Source: Vibrio tetraodonis
Lineage (GTDB): Bacteria > Pseudomonadota > Gammaproteobacteria > Enterobacterales > Vibrionaceae
DNA: 64,000 bases
Reading direction: 5' to 3'
Assembly (NCBI RefSeq): GCF_003350295.1
Contig: NZ_QLYY01000007.1
Location: 62,001 to 126,000, forward strand
Numbering within the stretch: position 1 is the stretch's first letter; each line of letters starts with the position of its first letter. This document shows, piece after piece, positions 19,519 through 28,517 of this stretch. Position numbers and translations under genes: made by a program. The notes below the pieces were generated by a model. That model did not search any database and was not told the DNA's origin. It saw only the letters and a program-made list of their open reading frames with translations.

Positions 19519-20502
19519 CTAACACTTGATTTGAGTGATAGGCTCACCGTAGAGGTGGCAGTTAGAAAAATGGTTCGGCTCTATTTGGGTTAGTTTTGTG
19601 CTTTTTTGACGGCAAATATCTTTAACTTGCTGACAACGAGCCTGAAATCTGCAGCCTGATGGGATATCTAATAGATTGAGAGGGCTACCCGGAATCCCAG
19701 TCAGTTTCGTTTTAGGCCCTGTTAGTGAAGGAAAAGAGCTGCCTAAGCCTTCAGTGTAAGGGTGGTAGGGAGCATTGAGAATCTTGTGTGATGGGGCAAT
19801 TTCAACTAACTCGCCCGAATACATAACACCAATGCGGTCAGAAAACTCAACCATGAGTGAAAGATCATGTGTGATAAATAAAATGGCAAAGCCAAACTCT
19901 TCTTTTAAAGCGTAAATCTTTTGCAGGATCTCCCTTTGTACCACGACATCTAAAGCCGTTGTTGGCTCATCCATAATGATCATTTTGGGATTTAGTGCTA
20001 GAGCAATGGCAATCAAAAGACGCTGACGCATACCTCCAGAAAATTGATGGGGATAATCATTTAAGCGGCTAGGGTGAATATCGACAATCTCAAGCAGTTC
20101 CTCGGCTCTTTTTCGCGCTTGATTTCGAGTCATATTGGTATGACACATAATCACATCACAAAATTGTTCTTCCATGGTTAAGACAGGGTTTAAGGCGTTC
20201 ATCGCACTTTGAAAAACCATGGACATTTCGTTCCAGCGGAATGTCTGCATACGTTCATCGCTGTATTTGAGTATGTCGTCACCGTTAATCAGGATTTCAC
20301 CTGCGCTGATGTAAGCGGGCGGTTTGTGTAGTCGCATGAGTGAAAAAGCGACGGTGGATTTTCCGCATCCAGACTCTCCGGCCAAACCAAATATTTCTCC
20401 CGCTGCAATATCAAAGCTGACATTGCTGCATGCTCTTACATCTCCTGCATCGGTAATATAGTCAACACATAGGTTGCGGATAGAAACGAGAGGGCTAGTC
20501 AT
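19519..20502 (-). CDS. Chitooligosaccharide ABC transporter ATP-binding protein (first, DppD/OppD-like)
   Basis: The 327-residue ATPase has Walker A GESGCGKST, Q-loop FQSAMNALNP, signature FSGGMRQR, Walker B MIIMDEPTTALD and FITHDLS. The C-terminal CRFQARCQQVKDIC is the paired-Cys motif of DppD-type subunits. It overlaps the preceding permease by four bases (ATGA type) and lies 36 bases before the second ATPase. The two should form the heterodimeric motor of the importer. Confidence 0.92.
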   Translation of the reverse strand: MTSPLVSIRNLCVDYITDAGDVRACSNVSFDIAAGEIFGLAGESGCGKSTVAFSLMRLHKPPAYISAGEILINGDDILKYSDERMQTFRWNEMSMVFQSAMNALNPVLTMEEQFCDVIMCHTNMTRNQARKRAEELLEIVDIHPSRLNDYPHQFSGGMRQRLLIAIALALNPKMIIMDEPTTALDVVVQREILQKIYALKEEFGFAILFITHDLSLMVEFSDRIGVMYSGELVEIAPSHKILNAPYHPYTEGLGSSFPSLTGPKTKLTGIPGSPLNLLDIPSGCRFQARCQQVKDICRQKSTKLTQIEPNHFSNCHLYGEPITQIKC

Positions 20503-21530
20503 AGTGGTTTTTCTCCGCTACAAAGTGGGGGTTGTGGTTTGAATTCTTGCAAGGGCTTTTGCTGCTGACGGGATAACTTTTGCCAGCGTTTTAGGCCTTT
20601 ATGCGATCGCAACTGAGGGTTTGCTATTTCGTCTACGGCAAAATTTAGTAAAGCAAGTCCAGTAACAAGAAGAATGAGTGCGGCGCAAGGAGCTAATAAC
20701 TCCCACCAAGCACCAATTAGCATGGAAGAGGAAGTTTGCACGTTATAAAGCATTATTCCCCAACTGACAGTATTGGGATCGCCAAGACCAAGAAAAGAAA
20801 TCGTTGCTTCCATCATAATGGCGTACATAACAGAACCGATGAAGCTTGCTCCAACAATAGGGATTAAATTAGGCAAAATTTCGACGAAAATGATTCGCCA
20901 CCGAGACTCACCCAAAACTTCTGCAGCTTTAACAAACTCTTTTTCACGTAATGCTAGAGTTTGAGCACGAATAACTCTTGCACCCCAGGCCCAAGCGGTA
21001 AAGCCTATGATAAGCGCAATGGTGAGTGGGCCAGCCTCCCCGATAAATGCGGCTAAAACAAATAACAGAGGATATTGAGGTATCACCAGCATGATATTCA
21101 TTGCTGCGGTTAATATATCGTCAATACGACCACCGAAATATCCAGCCGAGATACCGATAACGGTGGCAAACAAGCACACACTTAAACCTACTCCAAATCC
21201 AACGCTTAGGGAAACTCGTGCGCCATGAACAAATTGAGACCATACGTCTCGTCCCATCCGTGTTGTACCCAATATATGGTCGGCTTTTTTTGACATGACC
21301 AAGGTGCGCCTATCTGTCGCAAGGTTTTTGGCTATCCATCCATCAGGGTGAGATTGGGCTGACTTTACGATGATTGAAGGGTATTCATGCGGGTTACCAG
21401 TCCGTTTGTTCGGCGCATGTTTGGTTAGTATTGGTGCAGCTAAAGCAATGATAAGAAAGATACCAATAATTAAGCTACCGATAAGAGCTAAGCGGTTTCC
21501 CCAGATAAGTCTTAGTAGCACTTTTATCAT
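20499..21530 (-). CDS. Chitooligosaccharide ABC transporter permease (DppC-like)
   Basis: The 343-residue inner-membrane protein has about six membrane segments, with a large periplasmic insertion after the first (about 35-90). The ATPase-contact loop is AEVLGESRWRIIFVEILP. The C-terminal 30 residues are basic and Pro/Gln-rich (SRQQQKPLQEFKPQPP), longer than in DppC. It overlaps both neighbours by four bases. Confidence 0.91.
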   Translation of the reverse strand: MIKVLLRLIWGNRLALIGSLIIGIFLIIALAAPILTKHAPNKRTGNPHEYPSIIVKSAQSHPDGWIAKNLATDRRTLVMSKKADHILGTTRMGRDVWSQFVHGARVSLSVGFGVGLSVCLFATVIGISAGYFGGRIDDILTAAMNIMLVIPQYPLLFVLAAFIGEAGPLTIALIIGFTAWAWGARVIRAQTLALREKEFVKAAEVLGESRWRIIFVEILPNLIPIVGASFIGSVMYAIMMEATISFLGLGDPNTVSWGIMLYNVQTSSSMLIGAWWELLAPCAALILLVTGLALLNFAVDEIANPQLRSHKGLKRWQKLSRQQQKPLQEFKPQPPLCSGEKPL

Positions 21531-22516
21531 GAATAACCTCCTTGACGCAGGCGTGGGTCGAGGACAACGTATAAAATGTCAGCCAAGAGATTAAAAAACA
21601 GCATAAATAAGGTCATAATAAGAAGCTGTCCTTGCAACACCTGGTAGTCGCGGGCTTTTATTGCGTTAAAAAGAACAGAACCTAAGCCCGGATAGTTAAA
21701 AATGATCTCTATGATCAACTGCCCACCGATAGCCATACCAAGAGCCATAGATAAAGCGGTGACACTTGGAAGCAGTGCATTACGAGCGGCATAGTTAAAT
21801 ATCACTCGCTGCTGACTGAGGCCTTTACCTTTGGCCATCGTAATATAGTCTTCAGCAAGCAAGTTGATCATGTTATTACGCATATTGACCAAGAAGCCGC
21901 CAATCTGAACAATTGAGGCGCAAAATAGGGGAAGTACAGCGTGATAGGCGACATCTTTTATAAAACCCCAGTTGGTCCAATCGGGCGTTTTTCCTGCCGT
22001 ATACGCATAACCAGTGGGAAACCACTTCAAACCAATCGCAAATACAAACATAGCAATCATAGCGATGACAACCTGTGGTACCGCTTGGATGACAAGCATG
22101 CCAGGAGTAATGAAGGCATCGTATTTACTGCCACGTTTCCAAGCCGCGTAGATACCCAAAATAGAACCTAGAGAGAAAGAGAGAACCACTGCACTGCCAG
22201 CGAGAAAGAGAGACCAGCCAAAAGCGCCACCAAGTAATTCACTGACAGGCAATGGATAAAATTGGATTGATGTGCCTAGTTCCCAACTCAGGATATTTTT
22301 CATGTAGGCAATATATTGAACAAATAGCCCACCATCGACAAACCCAAGAAGTTCTTTCATTGCCGCAATTCGCTCGGGGGTCACCTGCACTGAAGCATTG
22401 GCAAACATCATAGTTACAGGATCGCCAGGCATGGCTCTTGGTATAATAAAATTTAGGGTTGCAGCAACCAAAAGTGCCATGCAGTAAAATGATAATCGCT
22501 TTAAGAAATAGCCCAT
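21527..22516 (-). CDS. Chitooligosaccharide ABC transporter permease (DppB-like)
   Basis: The 329-residue inner-membrane protein has about six membrane segments and the EAA-type loop MAKGKGLSQQRVIFNYAARN. The opening MGYFLKRLSFYCMALLVAATLNFIIPR is the DppB/OppB-type first segment, with the family motif PGDP. It follows the binding-protein gene after a 158-base gap containing a hairpin, which probably lowers its expression relative to the binding protein. Confidence 0.91.
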   Translation of the reverse strand: MGYFLKRLSFYCMALLVAATLNFIIPRAMPGDPVTMMFANASVQVTPERIAAMKELLGFVDGGLFVQYIAYMKNILSWELGTSIQFYPLPVSELLGGAFGWSLFLAGSAVVLSFSLGSILGIYAAWKRGSKYDAFITPGMLVIQAVPQVVIAMIAMFVFAIGLKWFPTGYAYTAGKTPDWTNWGFIKDVAYHAVLPLFCASIVQIGGFLVNMRNNMINLLAEDYITMAKGKGLSQQRVIFNYAARNALLPSVTALSMALGMAIGGQLIIEIIFNYPGLGSVLFNAIKARDYQVLQGQLLIMTLFMLFFNLLADILYVVLDPRLRQGGYS

Positions 22517-22636
22517 TACCTAGCTCCTTGCTCGATTTATCTATACGCTGTTTGTGAGTCATCAATGAAGTTCATGATGCAATATGTCCTGACGATATAC
22601 GCCATATACCAATAACTGAAGCTATATAGAAATGAA

Positions 22637-22663
22637 AGCAGCGTCTGAATTTGAGGCGCTGCT
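22637..22663 (-). terminator. Hairpin after the binding-protein gene (attenuator-like)
   Basis: AGCAGCG and CGCTGCT pair 12 bases beyond the stop codon; in the transcript the stem is followed by TTTCATTTC. It is probably a partial terminator or 3'-end stabiliser inside the operon. Confidence 0.5.
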
Positions 22664-22674
22664 ATGGTGTTGTT

Positions 22675-24348
22675 TTATTGAACGGGCTTTAAATCTAATA
22701 CATGAAGCAGGCGCTCAGGAATACCTGCCCAGATATTGGGACGACCTTTTGGATTATCTTCATTCCACCAGCCAGTAAAGCGCATGGTATTGTATTGATA
22801 CATGTAAGCACCAGATAAAACGGGAATCGTTACCTGATCTGTAGCAATGATCTTTTGTATACCGTGGGCGATATCCAGTTGCTCTTTTCTATTCGCCGTT
22901 TTATAAAAGCTATTGAGCAGGTTATCTAGTTTGTTATTTTGGTAAAAGTGCATGGCAAAACGGGGCATGCCTTCACCGGATTGAAGTGCTGAGTTATAAG
23001 CACTATTCCAATAGGTATAAGGGTCAGCACCATGAAAATAATTGGTGTAGGCAACATCGTATTTTGCCTCGAGCATAGCTTGATTATAAACAGAGAAATC
23101 TGGCGTACGTGCTTTAGCTTTTATGCCAACCTCCGCGAGCTGCTCAACGGCTAATTGAACTGTGTTATTAAAGTCAGTCCAACCGTTAGGGGATTGAATC
23201 AATAGTTCGAATGCTAGGCCCGAAGGTGTCTCAACAAAGCCATCTTGATTGATATCTTTAAATCCAGCTTGAGCCAATAAGTCTTTTGAGCCTTTAACAT
23301 TATAGGTGTTATAGGCTTTGTACTTATTATGGATGCTTTCGTCTGACCAAGACTCAAAGGCATAACCTAGACCAGAAGCAAAATCATTTATTGTACCGCC
23401 GCCATAGAAAGCAATATCTATAATGGTCTGCCTGTCGAGGGCCATAGAAAATGCACGTCTAAAATCGACATTGGTTAGTGCCTCACGTTTGGCGGGATCA
23501 GGGTTTTTGAAGTTTATAACGAAAGCTTGAGTGCCTGACGGCGGATACCAGTAGTGGTGATTGGGGTTGGAAGCCGCATAGGTACGATCGATATCTGGAA
23601 TAAATGAGGATGTCCAGTCGAGTTCACCATTGACGACTTTACCCAAGAACTGATCATTGTTTGCAATCTGTGGAACCCTCAAGCAATCAACCTCGAGGTT
23701 TTTAGAGTCCCAATAATTAGGGTTGCGACATTGAATATAGAGCTGGGATGTGAAAGTGTCGATTTCTGTAAAAGGGCCGGAACCGACAGGGTTTTTGTTT
23801 GAAAAGGTGGAAGGGTCTTTAACATTTTTCCAGATGTGTTCTGGCACAATTGGAACTTTGACTATCTCATAAGGTGCATTAGAGTTAGCTTCTGTAAGCT
23901 CAAATCTAACTCGGTAGTCGTTGATTCTTTTTACACTGGAAACCCATGAATTGATACCACTTTGGTCAAGCTCTGGGTTGTTTTTCACTAGATTAAAGGA
24001 GTAAACCACATCGTTTGCGTTAAAGGGTTGGCCATCAGACCAATTTACATCTTGGCGCAAGTAAAATGTGACATTGGTAAGATCTTTTGATAGCGAGTAG
24101 CTGCTCGCTAAGCGAAAAACAGGCTTATTCTCTTGCATTTCATTGAATACAACCAAGGGCTCATAGATGAAATCCCATGTAGTATGTAGATGAGTAGCAC
24201 CTAAATAGGGGTTAAAGTTACGCACGAATGTGGAAAATTCTTTGGGATGAATGGTTAGCTCGCTGCGCTCAGTTGCCATAGCTGCGGGACTGAGCCCCGC
24301 AGCTATGATAACTGTGGCTAGCACTGTTTTCGTTATATTGGCAAGCAT
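22675..24348 (-). CDS. Chitin oligosaccharide-binding protein (CBP), ABC solute-binding family 5
   Basis: The 557-residue precursor has a signal peptide (about 1-25, AAGLSPAAMA before TERSEL) and the SBP_bac_5 fold of dipeptide/oligosaccharide-binding proteins. As first gene of the chitin importer operon, with chiS immediately upstream, it corresponds to V. cholerae CBP. There the unliganded protein holds the sensor ChiS inactive in the periplasm and releases it when chitooligosaccharide binds. AAGGA precedes the ATG. The gene expects a leader of about 106 bases from the predicted promoter. Confidence 0.92.
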   Translation of the reverse strand: MLANITKTVLATVIIAAGLSPAAMATERSELTIHPKEFSTFVRNFNPYLGATHLHTTWDFIYEPLVVFNEMQENKPVFRLASSYSLSKDLTNVTFYLRQDVNWSDGQPFNANDVVYSFNLVKNNPELDQSGINSWVSSVKRINDYRVRFELTEANSNAPYEIVKVPIVPEHIWKNVKDPSTFSNKNPVGSGPFTEIDTFTSQLYIQCRNPNYWDSKNLEVDCLRVPQIANNDQFLGKVVNGELDWTSSFIPDIDRTYAASNPNHHYWYPPSGTQAFVINFKNPDPAKREALTNVDFRRAFSMALDRQTIIDIAFYGGGTINDFASGLGYAFESWSDESIHNKYKAYNTYNVKGSKDLLAQAGFKDINQDGFVETPSGLAFELLIQSPNGWTDFNNTVQLAVEQLAEVGIKAKARTPDFSVYNQAMLEAKYDVAYTNYFHGADPYTYWNSAYNSALQSGEGMPRFAMHFYQNNKLDNLLNSFYKTANRKEQLDIAHGIQKIIATDQVTIPVLSGAYMYQYNTMRFTGWWNEDNPKGRPNIWAGIPERLLHVLDLKPVQ

Positions 24349-24460
24349 AGCTGTTCCTTACTTTTTGCTTTCATGTCACATAGAGAGCCACGTGTTTTCA
24401 ACGATAAGCATTTCCCAGCAACTACCTCAATATTACTGACTTTAAAATGTCATTTGACTA

Positions 24461-24489
24461 ATAAGAGTGGCCTGTAGACACTAGGTCAA
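24461..24489 (-). promoter_or_regulatory. Predicted sigma70 promoter of the chitin-sugar operon
   Basis: Read on the minus strand: TTGACC (24489-24484), a 17-base spacer and TCTTAT (24466-24461). The -35 is 5/6 and the -10 only 4/6, as expected for a promoter that needs an activator. Confidence 0.45.
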
Positions 24490-24531
24490 TTAAGCAAACA
24501 CTCTATTGTTTCATTAGGCAATTCTATTTCT

Positions 24532-24579
24532 CGTTAAAAGCGTTAAAAGTCTTGTGATTACCGTTAATGACGTTAAATG
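24532..24579. repeat. Four CGTTAA direct repeats upstream of the chitin operon
   Basis: CGTTAAAAG at 24532 and 24541, CGTTAATGA at 24562 and CGTTAAATG at 24571 form two tandem pairs. The period within a pair is 9 bases and the pairs are 30 bases apart. They lie about 78-125 bases upstream of the predicted transcription start, an activator position. The rest of the 585-base gap (24349-24933) is AT-rich, with a 12-base palindrome near the chiS end and no gene. Confidence 0.6.
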
Positions 24580-24933
24580 CTAAGTATTACGATATGTATC
24601 CCTAGCCTTACAATGGGCTTTGCAGCTTCAATTTCGCACGTTAAAATAAGTTTATGTGAGTGTTTACTTACTTTTATTCCCAGAAAAATCTTTAGTTTTA
24701 AAATGTGAGTTTCTTTATGAGATCATTGTCACTAGTGTAATTATTGGCAGTAGTATTGACCTGAATAAATTCTGCCGTCTTGTTGTGATTACGTTCTCAA
24801 ACTGATGACTTTATACCAATTTAGCCAATTAATATTGCAAGTTAAGCCGGATTATAGATTCATATATTCGCTAATTCTTAAAGCATTGTGGTGCTGCTCT
24901 TATTGTTCCGGAACACTGAGTAGCTATCAATAT

Positions 24934-27900
24934 CTAGTTTGTTAGCAAGTGCTGAAGCTTATCATGCAAATTTTCAATGTGGCTTCGCTCTGGAGTCATT
25001 TCTTTGCAGTGCTCTAGAATGAACTCCAATGAACTCAGTACAGTCCTCCAGCGAGGGGTTTTAGGTAATGTTTCTACTCTCAAATATTTATCTAGGGTTC
25101 GGGTTTGCAATGTACTGCGATCTAAATAGACTCGCCATAAACCACTTTGTTCAGCAAAATCAAACTTACTTAGACCAGTCACATTTTCCCAGTACGCAAG
25201 GCCGCTGGTCATCGAATCAACCAGTATTTCACGCATGATTTCCTGCTTTGATTTGTCACTATGAACGCCTCTTTCGACAAGATCGCTAAATTCATCTCCA
25301 AGCTCTTTGAGCTCGAGAAGTTTCGCTTTATCACCTTCAAAGGCGTAACTAGAAAGAGCTTCTACCGCCGTTTCTAAATGATTTAAGCGCGTGGTGTTAA
25401 TTCCTCCTCCAATGTCAAAAATATACATTGATTTGAGTCCAGAGTTGGTCGGGAGGCTTACAATATCTGCAGAGAGAGATTGGCGGACTTCATTAACGTA
25501 GACATCGATAGGGCCACAGTAATGAGGTTTTTGGATTTCTAGGAATTTACGAGAAATTAGCTCATCTGCTCTCGAGCGTTTAAGCTGTTCTGAAGTGCGC
25601 TTAAAGAGTAAGGAAGCCGCTTCATTGGTAAAACGTATTCTATTGTCATCTCTGACACATATGATAGCTTCTGGCGCAGATTCTAGTTGTTCTAATAAGC
25701 GTCCTTGCGTTTCAAGTAAGCTGGCTTCGACCCTAGCTCTTTGTTGTATTTCACCTTTGAGCTGTTGATTCTCAACTTTACGCAGCTCGGCTTTACTTGC
25801 TGTCAGATGCGCTTTGATTCTAGCAGCAAGCTCTTGTTTATTAAATGGCTTTGATAAGTAATCATTGGCACCAGCGTCAAATCCTCTAACCCTGTCCTCA
25901 GGCTGATTTAAAGCGGTTAACATAATAATGGGTAGCTGGGCATGATCGAATTGTGTGCGTATGGTTTGACAAACCTGATAACCACTGACACCTGGCATCA
26001 TAATATCTAATAGCACGAGAGCGGGCTTTTCGTTATTAAGCGCTTTTATTGCTTCCTCTCCATTTTGAGCTGTTCTTATTCGGTATCCTTCTACGCGCAG
26101 GAAGCTGTCAAGAATTCGTAAGTTTACAGGCTCATCGTCTACGACCAGAAGCATAGGCGCTGATTCATCTTCACTAGTTGACGAGCTTTCAAAAGGCTCT
26201 ATATCAATAACTTCTGGAGCTTTGAAATGTAAACCATCAGTATTATAAGTTTGCTCTATTTGAGTTTCAGATGCTATCGGAAGCGTAAAGCTGAAGGTGG
26301 TTCCTACCATAGGTTGGCTACTGACGTACAAGTGCCCCTTCATTAAATCGATCAATTGACGGCAAATTGAGAGGCCAAGACCAGCACCTTGCTGATAATG
26401 CCCATTGTCACTGTTTGCCTGAGTTAGAGGCTCAAATATATGTTCTAACTGACCCGTAGGTATACCTTGTCCCGTATCGACAACCTGAACACGAATATTA
26501 TCGTCTATTTGACATGCTGATATAACAATCTTACCTTCATTTGTATACTTGATGGCGTTACCAATTAGGTTGTACAGAACCTGCTCCAGACGTTGTGGGT
26601 CCGCGCATACCCATAAAGGTTCCTCTGGTACTTGGTTAATCACTCGAATGGGTTTGTTACCAATTAGGTGGGAAGAGAGTTCCATGACTAGGCGCGCTGC
26701 CCCCGATATATTGACGGCTCTCGCCTCAATATCCAGCTTTCCATAGCGCATTTTGTGATAATCAAGTAAGTCGTCAACCAAATTTGCTAGGCGCTGGCCA
26801 CTATTGATAATAATATTCAGTTGATACCTATGATCGGCCGTCATAGGACCATTGGCTCCAGATATCAGCGCTTCTGCTATCCCTACCATGCCATGAAGCG
26901 GGGTTCTGAGCTCATGAGATGTGGTTGCGAGAAACTCATCTTTAAGCCGATTGGTAAGTTGTAGATCTTCGTTTTGTTTTTGGATCACTTGAAGGTTTTT
27001 CTCAAGCTCCATATTTTGCTTTTCAATTAATTGTATTTTGTCACGTATTGAGCGCTGCATACGCTCGAAACTAAGTGCGAGCCTGCCAATCTCATCCTTA
27101 CGCTGGGTATTGACTATATCTGTATCGAGGTTTCCCGCGGATACTTTTTCTGCTGCCCAAGTTAGCCTTAATAAGGGGGCTGTAATAAATTGAGAAAGGT
27201 AATGAGAGGCAAGAATCACCAGTGCAATGGCAATCAGCATGGCAAAAATAAAGATGGTTTCGAGCTGGTGCACGCGAGCAAAGGCTACCTTCTCGGGCAC
27301 TTCAACAATAATCGCCCAATTAATGCCGTTAAAGGAAATCTGACTATAGGCGGCAATAATACCGTCACCTAACTTATTTATATAGGTGCCAACCGCCGTA
27401 TCGCCACTAAGAGCTTTGCCAACCACTTGATAGCTATTATCAATGTCTTCTTGTTGTACCTTCAATGTTCTAGAGAGATGGTCTTGACCAACAAGTAAAG
27501 TTTTCATCTCAGCGGTGTCTTTATGATCAGAGATAAGCTTGGTTATTCCATTATTAGGCAAGCGGAACATAGCATAGCTATGGAGGTAGCCCTGCTGAAT
27601 GATTGGAGCGCCTAGCCAAGCGACTTGCTTTTTGCCATCTACCCTGAAATCCGAGATGATGATTGGCGTATATTCTTCATTGGTTTTACGCTCTTTTGTT
27701 ACTTCATCTGTAAGCTTTTTAAATGTATTACCAAGATGGGTGTTTTTGTAGCGCCCTGTTAGTAGGTTTGTACCAAAATTGTCGTATTTTAGGGTAGAAT
27801 AAGTCACGTTACCTTCCAAATCGACTAACAGAATATCATCAAAATCAGAGCGTCTTAAAAGTTCAACATAGGCTCTATGATAACGCTTATGAAGCAAACG

Positions 27901-28320
27901 GTATCTCTCAGTACCGTTATATAAATTAGATTGAGGAAGAATAGAGGTTTTTACTTGATCTCCTGAGCCCTTGATATAGCGTTGCTGTGCGTACTCCCGA
28001 GCTTGCTCTATGTCCAAACCTAAGCTCCGAAAGGCATTTACTAAGCCATAAAAACGTCCACCACTGGCGTAAGCCAACTCTGAGCGGACAAAACCCATTA
28101 CTTCAGATTGTTTGGCCATCATGTAATCTAAAAGCTGCTGCTTTTTATTATCACGCACCGAAACTAAATGTGATGTACTTTGCTTTTCAAGATCTTGACT
28201 GTGAGAGTGCAGGAAAAACAATGCGACAGCGGTAAGAGGGGTAATGCTCAGTATCATAAAGGCGAGCATGAGAGTGTGTTTTAGTCGCTTAAATCTCTGT
28301 TTTCTATATAACTTAAACAT
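24934..28320 (-). CDS. chiS: Chitin-responsive hybrid sensor kinase ChiS
   Basis: The 1128-residue inner-membrane regulator has a first membrane segment (about 16-38), a periplasmic Cache-like sensor, a second segment (about 350-372), HAMP, a histidine kinase domain with SHELRTPLHG (His469), an ATPase domain with N and G boxes, a receiver domain with LLDIMMPG (Asp772), and a PAS-like and C-terminal region of about 250 residues. Length and phospho-residue numbering agree with V. cholerae ChiS, whose C-terminal part binds DNA directly. The companion binding-protein gene lies directly downstream. It should control chitin use, and in Vibrio it also feeds into natural competence. Confidence 0.95.
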   Translation of the reverse strand: MFKLYRKQRFKRLKHTLMLAFMILSITPLTAVALFFLHSHSQDLEKQSTSHLVSVRDNKKQQLLDYMMAKQSEVMGFVRSELAYASGGRFYGLVNAFRSLGLDIEQAREYAQQRYIKGSGDQVKTSILPQSNLYNGTERYRLLHKRYHRAYVELLRRSDFDDILLVDLEGNVTYSTLKYDNFGTNLLTGRYKNTHLGNTFKKLTDEVTKERKTNEEYTPIIISDFRVDGKKQVAWLGAPIIQQGYLHSYAMFRLPNNGITKLISDHKDTAEMKTLLVGQDHLSRTLKVQQEDIDNSYQVVGKALSGDTAVGTYINKLGDGIIAAYSQISFNGINWAIIVEVPEKVAFARVHQLETIFIFAMLIAIALVILASHYLSQFITAPLLRLTWAAEKVSAGNLDTDIVNTQRKDEIGRLALSFERMQRSIRDKIQLIEKQNMELEKNLQVIQKQNEDLQLTNRLKDEFLATTSHELRTPLHGMVGIAEALISGANGPMTADHRYQLNIIINSGQRLANLVDDLLDYHKMRYGKLDIEARAVNISGAARLVMELSSHLIGNKPIRVINQVPEEPLWVCADPQRLEQVLYNLIGNAIKYTNEGKIVISACQIDDNIRVQVVDTGQGIPTGQLEHIFEPLTQANSDNGHYQQGAGLGLSICRQLIDLMKGHLYVSSQPMVGTTFSFTLPIASETQIEQTYNTDGLHFKAPEVIDIEPFESSSTSEDESAPMLLVVDDEPVNLRILDSFLRVEGYRIRTAQNGEEAIKALNNEKPALVLLDIMMPGVSGYQVCQTIRTQFDHAQLPIIMLTALNQPEDRVRGFDAGANDYLSKPFNKQELAARIKAHLTASKAELRKVENQQLKGEIQQRARVEASLLETQGRLLEQLESAPEAIICVRDDNRIRFTNEAASLLFKRTSEQLKRSRADELISRKFLEIQKPHYCGPIDVYVNEVRQSLSADIVSLPTNSGLKSMYIFDIGGGINTTRLNHLETAVEALSSYAFEGDKAKLLELKELGDEFSDLVERGVHSDKSKQEIMREILVDSMTSGLAYWENVTGLSKFDFAEQSGLWRVYLDRSTLQTRTLDKYLRVETLPKTPRWRTVLSSLEFILEHCKEMTPERSHIENLHDKLQHLLTN

Positions 28321-28483
28321 AAGCTTGGCTTAACTTTCCCTAGTGTAGGCTGGCATTAGAATGCTCAATCAAAAAAACGTAAACCACTTAGAATGACAAA
28401 ATTAACGAGTTTTTTTACTTTGACAAGTAAGTTAGATGCAAAGCGTGGAATCAACCTGAATTTTTTGCCGTAAGGTGGGTTTT

Positions 28484-28510
28484 AGCTCAATAGTTGATTG
28501 GTATTGAGCT
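28484..28510. terminator. Hairpin after rsmC
   Basis: AGCTCAATA and TATTGAGCT form a perfect 9-bp stem with a 9-base loop, 8 bases beyond the rsmC stop. In the rsmC direction no T-tract follows, so termination strength is uncertain. The remaining chiS upstream gap is AT-rich with no clear signals. Confidence 0.35.
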
Positions 28511-28517
28511 TAATTAA

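Noticed and set aside
24718..24733. CRP-like site TGAGA-N6-TCACT upstream of the chitin operon
   Set aside because: Two mismatches to TGTGA-N6-TCACA in the core and a position far (about 265 bases) from the predicted start; too weak to list.
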